Origin: DASXZH01 sp036502005
GTDB taxonomy: Bacteria; Armatimonadota; Fimbriimonadia; Fimbriimonadales; Fimbriimonadaceae
Length of the DNA stretch: 64,000 nt
Direction of reading: 5' to 3'
Assembly: GCA_036502005.1 (NCBI GenBank)
Contig: DASXZH010000076.1
Location: forward strand, 1-64,000
Notes under the pieces: model-generated
The model's input: the letters and a program-made list of their open reading frames with translations, nothing else
Databases searched by the model: none
Told to the model about the DNA's origin: nothing
Translations under genes and position numbers: made by a program
In this document: positions 41,672 through 50,127 of the stretch, one piece after another
How the letters are laid out: every line of letters starts with the position of its first letter
Position numbering within the stretch: position 1 is the first letter of the stretch

Positions 41672-42793
41672 TCACGCGCGAGCAGTTTGTAGAATAATTT
41701 CCACGGCAAGACGGGCCGTATCGATCAAATCCTGCCTTGAAATGTATTCATCATGGGTGTGGATCTTGTCCATTCCAGTCGCCACGACGATGCTCTGAAC
41801 ACCATTGGCGTTGTACACATTGGCATCGCTTCCGCCCAGGGTAGTTCTTAGCGTAGGTTCAAATCCGAGGTTTAAGCTGGCTTGTTGGGCTATTTTGACC
41901 ACTCTGGCGTCGTCTGGGATGTGATAGGACCGGTAGTGTCTGTCGTGCTCGATCTTGACTTCAGCGCCCCATTTCGCGGCCGCTTCTTCAAATCTTTGGA
42001 TCATGTGTCCAACTTGGGCGTCGAGTTCCTCGACACTGGTGCTTCTCGCTTCTCCGCGGATGGTGACGCTGGGGCAGACGACGTTAACGCCCGTACCTCC
42101 CTGAATGATGCCAAGGTTAGCGGTCGTTTCAGGGCCGATTCGGCCCAATTTCATTCCTTCGACCGCGCTTGCCACGACTTGGATCGCATTGATGCCCTTC
42201 TCGGGGTCTTTACCGGCATGGGCGGGCTTACCGATAGCTGTGATTTCTAGCTTATCGTGAGTGGCCGTTCGCGTAACAAAGCTACCAACCGGAGGGCCAG
42301 TATCGAAAACGAAGCCAAAATCGAGGTTAAGCCTAGGAAGATCGACGGCTTCCGCTCCTTTTAAGCCAATCTCCTCAGCGATGCTGATGAGGAGGCAAAC
42401 GTCGCCATAGGATTCGTCCGATTCCAAGAGCGAGTGGACGGCTTCAATCATGGGGGCGAGACCGCCTTTGTCGTCCGCCCCTAAAATCGTGTCCGAAGCG
42501 CTGTAAAAGACGCCATCTTTTTCCTCAATGATCAGGCCGGCTGTGGGTTCAACCGTATCCATGTGGGCTGATAGGAAGATGCGAGCTACGCCCGCCTTGT
42601 TTCCTGGCAGCCACGCGATAAGGTTGTTCGCGTTACCACCACATTCGGCTGCCGCGTCGTCCTCGGTGACCTTGAGGCCCATGTTGGTGAGGTAGTCCTT
42701 TACGAAGGCCGCACAATCGGCCTCCTGCAAAGAGGGGGCATTGATAAGGCAGAGGTCGCGGAATAGCTTTATCAGCCGCTCGGAGTTGATCAT
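41672..42793 (-). CDS. M20-family metallopeptidase (PepT-like tripeptidase)
   Basis: A 373-residue M20 enzyme: first metal ligand His in LSAHMDTVEP, bridging Asp in TILGADDKGGLAPM, catalytic Glu in SIAEEIGLKGA, Asp in FVFDTGPP, a lid domain with TAIGKPAHAGKDPEKGINAI, and the last His in KIHTHDEYI. The order and spacing match peptidase T-like aminopeptidases that remove N-terminal residues from tripeptides. Cytoplasmic. The start is ATG 42791-42793; immediately upstream is the GGTGATA heptamer array. Confidence 0.9.
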   Translation of the reverse strand: MINSERLIKLFRDLCLINAPSLQEADCAAFVKDYLTNMGLKVTEDDAAAECGGNANNLIAWLPGNKAGVARIFLSAHMDTVEPTAGLIIEEKDGVFYSASDTILGADDKGGLAPMIEAVHSLLESDESYGDVCLLISIAEEIGLKGAEAVDLPRLNLDFGFVFDTGPPVGSFVTRTATHDKLEITAIGKPAHAGKDPEKGINAIQVVASAVEGMKLGRIGPETTANLGIIQGGTGVNVVCPSVTIRGEARSTSVEELDAQVGHMIQRFEEAAAKWGAEVKIEHDRHYRSYHIPDDARVVKIAQQASLNLGFEPTLRTTLGGSDANVYNANGVQSIVVATGMDKIHTHDEYISRQDLIDTARLAVEIILQTARA

Positions 42794-42801
42794 TTTTGGT
42801 A

Positions 42802-42836
42802 GGTGATAGGTGAAATGTGATGGGTGATAGGTCAGA
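42802..42836. repeat. Heptamer array GGTGATA
   Basis: Five consecutive 7-nt units: GGTGATA, GGTGAAA, TGTGATG, GGTGATA, GGTCAGA. Confidence 0.85.
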
Positions 42837-42920
42837 TCCTAGAGAGCATACTCAAACCGGCTTGGCTTAAGTTCAAAAGCATCTTTTTACGTCGATCTGT
42901 AACGCAAAAAACGGTCAAGT

Positions 42921-43186
42921 TAGGCCCGGAGGGCCGGCAGAGTTTAGCGAAGGCCGTGAGGCCTGGGAACCAAGTCCAGGATTTGGAGTCCCGGAGGGAC
43001 GGCATCTGCCCTCTCGTTAACCCTCATATCGAAACACTGGCCGCCGATTTCAAGGAGCCCATGGATTGGGAATCAATCGGTCTTTTCGCGGTGGAAGGGG
43101 TACCGTCCCTCCGGGACTCCGAACTCAAATGCGCCATGTTCCAGGCCTCACGGCCTTCGCTAAACTCTGCCGGCCCTCCGGGCCTA
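42921..43186. repeat. Nested perfect inverted repeats (46-bp outer, 18-bp inner arms)
   Basis: Outer arms 42921-42966 and 43141-43186 are exact complements (each begins or ends with the TAGGCCCGGAGGGCCGG element). Inner arms 42985-43002 and 43103-43120 (GGAGTCCCGGAGGGACGG and its complement) are also exact. Each arm itself contains a small CCCGGAGGG palindrome. The whole could fold as one long interrupted hairpin. Confidence 0.9.
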
Positions 43187-43362
43187 AAGACCCACTCCAC
43201 CGAGTTAGTTGTCTCGTTGACTCGCGTGGCTAATCTGATTTTCTGCGACCGCCGGCTGAAGTAAGGTCTGCGCCCCCGAGATCCCTCACACGGGGTTCGG
43301 GATGACAACCCCCCATTTCAGCGTCAAATCTGAGGCGTTCTGGTATAGTTCGCTTCGGACAA

Positions 43363-43884
43363 ATGCCAGAACTTCTAGCTACCTCACTTATTCGCGATGT
43401 ACCCGATTTCCCCAAGCCAGGGATTATGTTTAAGGATATTGCCCCGGTACTGCAGAGTGCCGCTGCCATGCAGCAGGCCGTAGACCTACTCTCAGCCGAC
43501 GCCAGATCCAAGGGCGCCGATGTCATCGTTGGAGTGGAAAGCAGGGGTTTTATTTTTGGCGTTCCGGTCGCGCTTGAACTGGGTGTGCCCTTCACCATGG
43601 CTCGAAAGCTGGGCAAGCTGCCGTACGACCGAATCACCGAGGAATATGCGTTGGAGTACGGCACCAACACCGTGGAAATGCACACCGATTCCATTAACCC
43701 CGGGCAAAAGGCTTACATCGTTGATGACCTGCTTGCTACCGGTGGGACCGCTGCGGCGGCAACGAGGTTAGTAGAAAGGTTGGGCGGCTCTGTTGCAGGC
43801 TTTGGCTTCCTGGTTGAACTGACGTTCTTAGATGGGCGCCAGAACCTGCTTGGTTATCCTATCTGTGCGCTTATTGAGTTCTAA
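43363..43884 (+). CDS. apt: Adenine phosphoribosyltransferase
   Basis: A 173-residue type I phosphoribosyltransferase: IRDVPDFPKPGIMFKDIAPVL is the Apt-specific N-terminus, VGVESRGFIFGVPVALEL and ARKLGKLPY contact the base, and YIVDDLLATGGTAAAA is the PRPP-binding loop. It salvages adenine to AMP in the cytoplasm. Length is standard. It directly precedes miaA with two bases between stop and the likely TTG start, so the two probably form an operon. Confidence 0.95.
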   Translation: MPELLATSLIRDVPDFPKPGIMFKDIAPVLQSAAAMQQAVDLLSADARSKGADVIVGVESRGFIFGVPVALELGVPFTMARKLGKLPYDRITEEYALEYGTNTVEMHTDSINPGQKAYIVDDLLATGGTAAAATRLVERLGGSVAGFGFLVELTFLDGRQNLLGYPICALIEF

Positions 43885-43885
43885 C

Positions 43886-44755
43886 TTGACGCGCCCAGTC
43901 CTGCTCGCGGTCATGGGCCCAACTTCCTCCGGAAAATCGGCGCTGGCCGAGCAAATTGCCTTAGAATACGACGCCCAACTCATTAACGCGGACGCTTTTC
44001 AGGCTTATCGCGGTTTTGATATCGGCACCGGCAAACCGGAAGACCGATCTCGTTATTTGCTGCTAGATGTGGCCGATCCTTCGGAACAGTTTGGTTTGGG
44101 TGAGTGGATTCGGCTGGCGTCGGGCGAGCTTGCGAAGCTGTATGAGGAGGGTAGATCGGCCGTCATGGTCGGTGGAACGGGACTGTACATTCGCGCCCTA
44201 ATGGAGGAATACAAATCTCTAGGAGGTCTGCCAACGGTCGGGTTACGCCAAGAACTTATGGAAGAGGAGCGGCGATCAGGCTCGAACGCGCTTTTTGAGC
44301 GGCTGCAAGCTTTACGTCCTGAGGCGGCAGCCCAGGTCGATCGAGCCAACCCTCTGCGCGTGCGCCGGGCGCTGGAGATTGCTCTGTCTCCTGCCGAGTT
44401 AATTGGCTTCTCGCTGCCGCCCTTCAAAAAGGCCAAGCTTGGTATCGAGATTTCGGCATTGGAGAATAAGGCGCGGATCAAAGAGAGGGTTTCATCGATG
44501 CTGGAGAGAGGCTGGATCGACGAGGTTAGTGCTATCAAGCAGAGCGGATTACACTTCGGATCTCCGGCAATGCGGGCGCTCGGTTATAAGCAGATCTGGA
44601 GTTATTTGGACGGTTCTTGTGATCTGGAGGAAATGGAGGAAGATATTAATAGGTCTACCGCAGGCTATGCGAAGAGGCAAAGGACTTGGCTTCGATCGGA
44701 GCCGGCGATACGGATGATTCCTTTCGGGACCAGTTCAAAAATGGTTGCGTTCTGA
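43886..44755 (+). CDS. miaA: tRNA dimethylallyltransferase
   Basis: I place the start at TTG 43886-43888 (TRPVLLAVMGPTSSGKSALAEQ), where family similarity begins; an upstream in-frame ATG at 43832 would overlap apt by 53 bases. P-loop GPTSSGKS, the DAFQAYRGFDIGTGKP substrate motif, VMVGGTGLYIRALMEE, and the tRNA-binding region near AMRALGYKQIWSYLDG with RSTAGYAKRQRTWLR are all present. It adds dimethylallyl to A37 of tRNAs reading UNN codons. Length (~290) is normal. A terminator follows at 44875-44910. Confidence 0.93.
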   Translation: MTRPVLLAVMGPTSSGKSALAEQIALEYDAQLINADAFQAYRGFDIGTGKPEDRSRYLLLDVADPSEQFGLGEWIRLASGELAKLYEEGRSAVMVGGTGLYIRALMEEYKSLGGLPTVGLRQELMEEERRSGSNALFERLQALRPEAAAQVDRANPLRVRRALEIALSPAELIGFSLPPFKKAKLGIEISALENKARIKERVSSMLERGWIDEVSAIKQSGLHFGSPAMRALGYKQIWSYLDGSCDLEEMEEDINRSTAGYAKRQRTWLRSEPAIRMIPFGTSSKMVAF

Positions 44756-44874
44756 ATCAGAGAAGCTTAATGAATCGAACACACACCTCGCATCGGGAGT
44801 GCTTGCTCACACTGCTATCAACAACGCCTCAAATTGAGTAGTTTCCAGCAAGTCGGCGGAACCTCTCCCCCAAC

Positions 44875-44910
44875 CCCCTCCCCTCCCAGAGAGCAGGGGA
44901 AGGGGCTTTT
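44875..44910 (+). terminator. Probable rho-independent terminator of apt-miaA, inside a CCCCTCCCCT-type element
   Basis: CCCCTCCCCT pairs with AGGGGAAGGGG (one bulged A) around a 10-base loop and is followed by CTTTT. It lies 120 bases after the miaA stop. The purine/pyrimidine-biased element around it (CTCTCCCCCAACCCC) looks like a dispersed repeat. Confidence 0.6.
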
Positions 44911-44969
44911 AGCCGGAACGGCCCGTCTATTTACTACTTGCCATTCATTATTGATTTCCTATAAAAAAC

Positions 44970-45836
44970 ATGCTCCCATTCACCAAACTCCACGGACTCG
45001 GAAATGACTTCGTTTTCATCGACCAGGTTAAGAACGAATACCTGCCAGCCTTGCCCAGCGAATTGGCGCCGATTCTTTGCGACCGTCGGTTTGGTGTCGG
45101 CGCGGATGGGTTGATCCTTGTGAAACGGGGAGACACAGCCCCCTTTCGGATGACGATCATCAACCGCGATGGGACCAACGGCGGAATGTGCGGCAACGGC
45201 GTCCGGTGCGCGGCAAGGCTGCTGGTTGAAAATGGCCACCAGTCGCTCGAACCTTTTGACTTAGAAGTGGAAGAACGCGTAGTTCATGTGGACCCGGTAA
45301 GGCCTGACTGGATCCGCGTAAACATGGGCATGGCGCTGCTGGACCGGCGTTCGATTGCAATGGCCGGCCCTCCCGAAGAGCAGTTTGTTGATGGCCAAAT
45401 CCTTTGTGATGGGCAGACATTTTCTGCTACTGCTGTCTTTACCGGCAACCCGCATTTGGCACTTTTTACCGATGATGTGGAAGCGATAGATATAGAGCGC
45501 CTTGGTCCGCTTCTGGAGCATCACGAACTCTTCCCTGCCCAGATCAACGTTCACTTTGTTCAAGTGCTGGATCGGGGCCATCTCAAGATGCGGGTTTGGG
45601 AACGCGGAGTGGGGATTACGCTCGCGTGCGGGTCGGGTGCCTGTTCTGTCGCAGTTGCAGGGTTTATCACGGGCCGTTCGGAGAGGAAGGTTCGAATCAC
45701 ACTTCCGGGTGGGGATCTGCTGATCGACTACTTGGAGTCGGGCGAAGTGCTGATGGAAGGGCCCGCCGAGCGGGTTTTTGATGGCGAATGGATCGGAGAG
45801 CTTTCGAAGGTGGATTTGCGAGTCCCGGTTGGGTGA
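44970..45836 (+). CDS. dapF: Diaminopimelate epimerase
   Basis: A 288-residue DapF: FTKLHGLGNDFVFID at the N-terminus, first catalytic Cys in GGMCGNGVRCAA, second in LACGSGACSVAVAG, and GNPHLALFTDDV and RVWERGVGITLACG between. It converts LL- to meso-diaminopimelate for lysine and peptidoglycan synthesis. The usual NADGS before the first Cys is NRDGTNG here. Monocistronic between two repeat-bearing spacers. Confidence 0.95.
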   Translation: MLPFTKLHGLGNDFVFIDQVKNEYLPALPSELAPILCDRRFGVGADGLILVKRGDTAPFRMTIINRDGTNGGMCGNGVRCAARLLVENGHQSLEPFDLEVEERVVHVDPVRPDWIRVNMGMALLDRRSIAMAGPPEEQFVDGQILCDGQTFSATAVFTGNPHLALFTDDVEAIDIERLGPLLEHHELFPAQINVHFVQVLDRGHLKMRVWERGVGITLACGSGACSVAVAGFITGRSERKVRITLPGGDLLIDYLESGEVLMEGPAERVFDGEWIGELSKVDLRVPVG

Positions 45837-45858
45837 GCCTGCAAAACGCCGAGTTAAA

Positions 45859-46016
45859 TTTCACGCAAAGGCGCAAAGCTCGCAAAGGATCGAAGGGTTT
45901 TGAGTCGCAGCCTAAAGCAGAAGGCCGTTTCCAAATGGCTTCAGCACTTGGATAAAAAAAACAGCGGTAAGGCGGACATCTATTCCCACTTTGCGTGCTT
46001 TACGCCTTTGCGTGAC
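45859..46016. repeat. Inverted pair of TTTGCG repeats
   Basis: 45859-45889 (units of CGCAAAG every 8-9 bases, minus sense) and 45989-46016 (CTTTGCGTG, CTTTACGC, CTTTGCGTG, plus sense) are related and oppositely oriented. The same element flanks the spacer at 13961-14080. Confidence 0.75.
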
Positions 46017-46035
46017 AAAAGGAGTTCTGCCTTTC

Positions 46036-46075
46036 TTCGACTCGTCGTTCGACGTTCGACTTTCGACTTTCGGCT
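46036..46075. repeat. Heptamer array TTCGACT
   Basis: Units TTCGACT, a 5-base step, then TTCGACG, TTCGACT, TTCGACT, TTCGGCT, all in 7-nt phase after the step. It lies between dapF and the PilZ gene. Confidence 0.85.
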
Positions 46076-46081
46076 AAAATC

Positions 46082-46693
46082 CTAAGCCGCTTGATTCAAG
46101 AAGTTGTGAAGGTAATAACGCGAGCCTCCAAGGAAATCGACAAACTCCAGTCCCACGCCCTCTTCCCGCTGCCAGGCAACGATCGCCAGAGCTCTCATGT
46201 TCTCACCGGCTACCAGTTCAGCCTGGAACTCGACCAGGCTGCCGGGCACTAATTCGTCAGACGCCGTCAGCCAGGTTCCGCCAAGGCTCAGGTCCACAGT
46301 TTCGCCTTGGACGTATTTTAATTGCGCAGAGCCATTGCGCTCCAAAACGGCTTTTACCACGATCGGGATTTTAATTTCGACGCGTGGATACCGCCTGCGG
46401 TCAACTTCTTCCCAACCAAACTCACCGGTCTCGATTCGCCAGCCTTCGGCGAAGTGGTCACACGAGACGATCTGAGCTTCGGCTTTTGCAAAGTTGCGTC
46501 CGTCTTGGTGGATCAACAGTGCGCGCTTGCCGGTTTCCAGCATCGAAGCACCACGGTCTGTGGTGGTTAAAGTCAGGGGCTGCTGCTTCACAACCGAAGC
46601 GGCAACGGCCACCGGTTGGGCGTTCATGTAGAAGACCAAGCTGATCTGGGAGCCTACCTTAAGTGAATTTGGAGAACCAAAAACTGCGTCCAC
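46082..46693 (-). CDS. PilZ-domain protein (c-di-GMP receptor)
   Basis: A 203-residue protein starting at GTG 46691-46693. Residues ~1-90 are a YcgR/PilZN-like beta domain (GSQISLVFYMNAQPVAVAASV). The C-terminal PilZ domain has RRRYPRVEIKIPI (R-x3-R c-di-GMP motif region) and DLSLGGTWLTA (the D-x-S-x-x-G motif, here DLSLGG). It should bind c-di-GMP and act on motility, secretion or polysaccharide synthesis. The pilT genes 5 kb away fit a surface-motility lifestyle. Confidence 0.83.
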   Translation of the reverse strand: MDAVFGSPNSLKVGSQISLVFYMNAQPVAVAASVVKQQPLTLTTTDRGASMLETGKRALLIHQDGRNFAKAEAQIVSCDHFAEGWRIETGEFGWEEVDRRRYPRVEIKIPIVVKAVLERNGSAQLKYVQGETVDLSLGGTWLTASDELVPGSLVEFQAELVAGENMRALAIVAWQREEGVGLEFVDFLGGSRYYLHNFLNQAA

Positions 46694-46736
46694 AGTTACT
46701 AAATCGGCTTTTAGAAAACCCCTGATTAGGGCGCTT

Positions 46737-47228
46737 TCACATCAAATCGCGTCTTTTCATTCGTTCAATATCTCGACGGGTGTCATCCTTGGCGATTTGA
46801 TCGCGTTTATCGTAACTTCGTTTACCTCTCGCGAGAGCTATTTCTAACTTGACTTTACCGTGATTGAAATAGATTTTTGTCGGGACAATGGTGAGTCCTT
46901 TTTCCATGGATCTTCTTTCGATAAGATGGATCTCGGCTCGGTGAAGCAATAGTTTACGGTCCCTCATCCGGTCAGGCTGAAAATGCTTGGCGTTTTCGTA
47001 AGGTTCGATATCCAGGTTCAGAATCCATAGCTCGTCCCCTTTGATTTGGCAATAAGCATCCACCATATTCGCCCGGCCGTTGAAGATGCTTTTGACCTCC
47101 GATCCGGCAAGGGCAATCCCTGCCTCGAAAAACTGAAGCAACTCATAATCGAACCGGGCCTTTCGGTTGGATATAACCTTCGGACTTTTAGTGGGCTCTG
47201 GCATCCCTTTCGCGATCTTTTTAGCCAT
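46737..47228 (-). CDS. smpB: SsrA-binding protein (trans-translation)
   Basis: I start at ATG 47226-47228 (MAKKIAKGMPEPTKSPKV); the frame runs 14 codons further upstream without family similarity. SmpB signatures: VISNRKARFDYELLQFFEAGIALAGSEVKSIFNGRANM, CQIKGDELWILNLDIEPYE, KLLLHRAEIHLI, and the C-terminal basic tail RGKRSYDKRDQIAKDDTRRDIER that enters the decoding centre. It delivers tmRNA to stalled ribosomes. No ssrA gene was seen beside it. Confidence 0.95.
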   Translation of the reverse strand: MAKKIAKGMPEPTKSPKVISNRKARFDYELLQFFEAGIALAGSEVKSIFNGRANMVDAYCQIKGDELWILNLDIEPYENAKHFQPDRMRDRKLLLHRAEIHLIERRSMEKGLTIVPTKIYFNHGKVKLEIALARGKRSYDKRDQIAKDDTRRDIERMKRRDLM

Positions 47229-47340
47229 TGGGCACGTGATTGTACCAACACGAGCTATAGAAGGAACCATAAAGCTCCTATACTCGTTAATCGGATTGTT
47301 TTAAAATAGCCTTTCTTGCACAATGATCACATCAAGACCT

Positions 47341-48156
47341 ATGAAAAGCATTTGTTACACCTCTTTGCTAGCCTCTTCTCTACTCCTGCTTGCGGGTTGC
47401 CATTCCGGCGGCACCACCTCGGGCTCCGATTCCAAAGCTGGGGCAGCCGCCACTTCCGGCAGCAAGCTCGCCAAATTGGAAACCAAGGATGACAAAATCG
47501 GCGACGGAGGCGAGTTCGAAAATAAGGCTCCCGCGAAAAAGGGAGACACCGTTTTTATGCTCTACACGGGCAAGTTGGCCGACGGATCCGTGTTCGATAG
47601 CAACACAGCCGACGACGATAAAAAGGCCTTCAGCTTCCCGCTTGGCACAGGCTCCGTTATTAAGGGCTGGGATCAGGGAATTGTCGGAATGAAGATCGGC
47701 GGAGTTAGAGAGCTTTCGATTCCAGCGAATTTAGCTTACGGAAACGATACTAAAGCGGGCGGGAAAATTCCGGCTAATTCGGATCTTTACTTTACAGTTA
47801 CCCTGCTCGATATTGTGCCGGCTGGCACTGCTAATCAAATAACGTATGACGACAAGAAAGTTGGAACTGGGGCGGAAGTCGCCAAAGGCAAGAAGATCTC
47901 CGTCCACTATACGATTACCGATTTAAAAGGCAAAGAGTTGGATTCGAATGACTATAGCTGGACGATCGGCGATGGAAAGGCTTTTTCGCAGATCGAAGTC
48001 GGAGTAACGGGAATGAAGGTTGGCGGTGTTCGCGTTCTCCGCTTGCCAGACCGACAAGCGCTGCCCCTCCAGGAAAAGCGGCCCAAGGGACCGATGGCAG
48101 GAATGCAGCAATCTGATATTCAACTCGTAAAGATCGAGTTGAAGAAAGTCAGTTGA
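47341..48156 (+). CDS. Lipoprotein with two FKBP-type peptidyl-prolyl isomerase domains
   Basis: Start ATG 47341-47343 gives a lipoprotein leader (CYTSLLASSLLLLAGC) with the lipid-carrying Cys at the LAGC box. The first FKBP domain (~residues 50-160) is complete: GDTVFMLYTGKLADGSVFDSN, FSFPLGTGSVIKGWDQGIVGMKIGGVRELSIPANLAYG, LYFTVTLLDI. The second (~165-270) is diverged (KKISVHYTITDLKGKELDSN, GVTGMKVGGVRVLRLPD). It probably assists folding of envelope proteins. Confidence 0.88.
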   Translation: MKSICYTSLLASSLLLLAGCHSGGTTSGSDSKAGAAATSGSKLAKLETKDDKIGDGGEFENKAPAKKGDTVFMLYTGKLADGSVFDSNTADDDKKAFSFPLGTGSVIKGWDQGIVGMKIGGVRELSIPANLAYGNDTKAGGKIPANSDLYFTVTLLDIVPAGTANQITYDDKKVGTGAEVAKGKKISVHYTITDLKGKELDSNDYSWTIGDGKAFSQIEVGVTGMKVGGVRVLRLPDRQALPLQEKRPKGPMAGMQQSDIQLVKIELKKVS

Positions 48157-48173
48157 AAGAGGAGGGCCCTGGG

Positions 48174-48287
48174 CCTTCGGCCTTCGGTTTTCGGTTTTCG
48201 TGATTGGTTACAGGTCACGGGCGGTGGCTCCTAAGCGGCTACCCGCCAAGTGTGATTACCTAAGGCCCAAAACCTAAGGCCAAGGGC
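48174..48287. repeat. Heptamer arrays upstream of ald: CCTTCGG/TTTTCGG and CTAAGGC
   Basis: 48174-48201 has CCTTCGG, CCTTCGG, TTTTCGG, TTTTCGT; 48260-48287 has CTAAGGC, CCAAAAC, CTAAGGC, CAAGGGC. Both are strictly 7-nt phased and roughly inverted relative to each other (CCTTCGG versus CTAAGGC), within the spacer before ald. Confidence 0.85.
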
Positions 48288-48330
48288 CGTTGCCGGTACA
48301 CTTGAATCCCCAGGAGGGATTTGTTACTGC

Positions 48331-49452
48331 ATGATCGTTGGTGTGCCACGCGAAATTAAACAGGACGAGTACAGGGTTGCCCTGACTACAAGCGGCGTTT
48401 TAGCCTTAAAACAGGCCGGACATGAGGTTATCGTAGAGTCGGGGGCCGGCGAAGGAACCCATATCACCGATTCAGACTACGAAACGGCCGGCGCAAGAAT
48501 TTCCAATGTGGAAGAAGTTTGGCGGTCGGCGGACATGATCGTGAAGGTCAAAGAACCGCAACCCGAGGAGTTTCAGCGGATTAAGAAGGAGCAGTTGCTC
48601 TTTACCTATTTCCATTTCGCGGCAAGCGAACCCCTCACCCGGGCGATGATCCAGAGCGATGCCTACTGCATCGCCTATGAAACGGTTGAGATGTCCAATG
48701 GGTCACTTCCCTTGCTCACTCCGATGAGCGAAGTTGCCGGAAGGATCAGCATCCAAGAAGGCGCAAAATATCTAGAACGCCCCATGGGCGGCAGAGGCAT
48801 CCTGCTTTGCGGCGTCCCAGGTGTTCGGCCCGCTACCGTCGCCATTATTGGAGCGGGAGTGGTTGGCTTGAACGCCATTAAGGTTGCAGCCGGGTTTGGG
48901 GCCACTGTTTATGTGCTGGACATTAACCTGGACAGACTTCGATACCTGGATGACATTCTCCCCAAGAACGTGATTACACTCCACAGCAATCCGGGCACCA
49001 TTCGGGACGTTTTGAAGGAGGCCGACCTGGTGGTTGGCGCGGTTTACGTGGTTGGAACAAGGGCGCCCATTTTGGTGACGCGCGATATGCTCGGCTCTAT
49101 GAAACGAGGTTCTGTGATTGTTGACGTCTCCGTCGATCAGGGCGGATGTGTGGAAACAACGCGGGCGACAACCCACCGCGATCCCATTTACGAAGTCGAT
49201 GGGGTGATTCACTACGGCGTAGCAAATATGCCGGGGGCGGTTGCTCACACCAGCACTTACGCGCTAACCAATGCGACATTGCCGTATGTAGTAAAGCTGG
49301 CCAACAACGGGTTGGGTGCCTTGCGAAACGATGCAGCGCTGAGAAAAGGGCTCAATGTGGCTAAAGGCAAAGTGACACTCGGGGCGATCGCTCAACAGTT
49401 CGGTATCGAGCACGAGTCGGTCGAGGATTTTCTAGTCCATTCGGCAGCGTAA
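48331..49452 (+). CDS. ald: Alanine dehydrogenase
   Basis: A 373-residue NAD-dependent L-alanine dehydrogenase: GVPREIKQDEYRVALT at the N-terminus, catalytic Lys in IVKVKEPQ, His in FTYFHFA, nucleotide-binding VAIIGAGVVGLNAIKVAAGFGATVYVLD, and DVSVDQGGCVETT, IHYGVANMPGAVAHTST. It converts alanine to pyruvate and ammonia and back. AGGAGG lies 12 bases before ATG. The next gene follows after six bases. Confidence 0.96.
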   Translation: MIVGVPREIKQDEYRVALTTSGVLALKQAGHEVIVESGAGEGTHITDSDYETAGARISNVEEVWRSADMIVKVKEPQPEEFQRIKKEQLLFTYFHFAASEPLTRAMIQSDAYCIAYETVEMSNGSLPLLTPMSEVAGRISIQEGAKYLERPMGGRGILLCGVPGVRPATVAIIGAGVVGLNAIKVAAGFGATVYVLDINLDRLRYLDDILPKNVITLHSNPGTIRDVLKEADLVVGAVYVVGTRAPILVTRDMLGSMKRGSVIVDVSVDQGGCVETTRATTHRDPIYEVDGVIHYGVANMPGAVAHTSTYALTNATLPYVVKLANNGLGALRNDAALRKGLNVAKGKVTLGAIAQQFGIEHESVEDFLVHSAA

Positions 49453-49458
49453 AAAATC

Positions 49459-50127
49459 ATGAAAGCTAAAGTTCTCCTGACGATCTTTATGGTTGGTTGC
49501 TTTGCGGCTCTCGGATTTTCTCAAATCACGAAAACCTCGCACGGCTATCTGTTTAGATACAAGTACGTGAAAGGGCGCAAGTACACCTACACTTTCACGG
49601 GTAGCATCGCCACTCCAGGCTCATCGGCGGGGATTAAGGTGGACGGCCCGTTCATTGAAACCGTAAACTCGGTAAAGGGCACGAGCGGGCAGCTAACGAT
49701 TACACTCGGCCCTCTGTCTTCGGGCGGAAAGCAAGCCGTGGCCAAAGTGGTCCGCATTTTTACGGCAAACAGTGTAGGCGGAGTCGCTGATAAGACTGTG
49801 CAGCAGATGCTTACGCAGTATCCGGAAAAGCCGATAAAGCCGGGAGATACTTGGACGGGGCAGACCTCGGCGGCGGCCATGGGTAGCAAATCTTTGGTGA
49901 AGGCGAAGTATAAGTTCGAGAAAATGACTACGGTGAATGGCAAACCTGCTGCTCAGATTGCCATGACGATGACTTCAACCGGTGCGGCAAACGCTAGCGG
50001 CGGGGGAACGCTGCTGGTTTTGGCGGAGGACGGGTCTCTTTGGAGCACCCAGACTTCTTTGAGCATGAGCCCACCACAAGATCCGGGTAAGGTCATGCAC
50101 ATGAAAATGGGCATGACGCGTCATTAG
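49459..50127 (+). CDS. Exported protein of unknown function (DUF6263-like)
   Basis: A 222-residue protein: signal peptide (LLTIFMVGCFAALGFSQ), then beta-rich sequence with FRYKYVKGRKYTYTFTGSI, PEKPIKPGDTWTGQTS, KYKFEKMTTVNGKPAAQIAMTMTS and TLLVLAEDGSLWSTQTSLSMS. This resembles secreted proteins of the DUF6263 type (K-Y... F, P-x-x-P-V-x-x-G-x-x-W). No enzymatic motif. It is six bases after ald and overlaps the next gene by one base, suggesting one transcript. Confidence 0.65.
   Translation: MKAKVLLTIFMVGCFAALGFSQITKTSHGYLFRYKYVKGRKYTYTFTGSIATPGSSAGIKVDGPFIETVNSVKGTSGQLTITLGPLSSGGKQAVAKVVRIFTANSVGGVADKTVQQMLTQYPEKPIKPGDTWTGQTSAAAMGSKSLVKAKYKFEKMTTVNGKPAAQIAMTMTSTGAANASGGGTLLVLAEDGSLWSTQTSLSMSPPQDPGKVMHMKMGMTRH

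Larger units (their letters stand above)
42794..43362. other. 569-bp spacer: heptamer array and nested long inverted repeats
   Basis: No gene. It holds the GGTGATA array (42802-42836), a 46-bp perfect inverted repeat with an 18-bp inner pair (42921-43186), and a GATCCCTCACACGGGGTTCGGGATGAC-like element near 43280-43306 written here in parts: GATCCCTCACACG, then GGGTTCGGGATGAC. Reading frames across the arms are by-products of the repeat. Confidence 0.7.

Noticed and set aside
43024..43308. 94-codon minus-strand frame in the peptidase-apt spacer
   Set aside because: It is translated from the arms of the long inverted repeat; its apparent protein pattern comes from the repeat.
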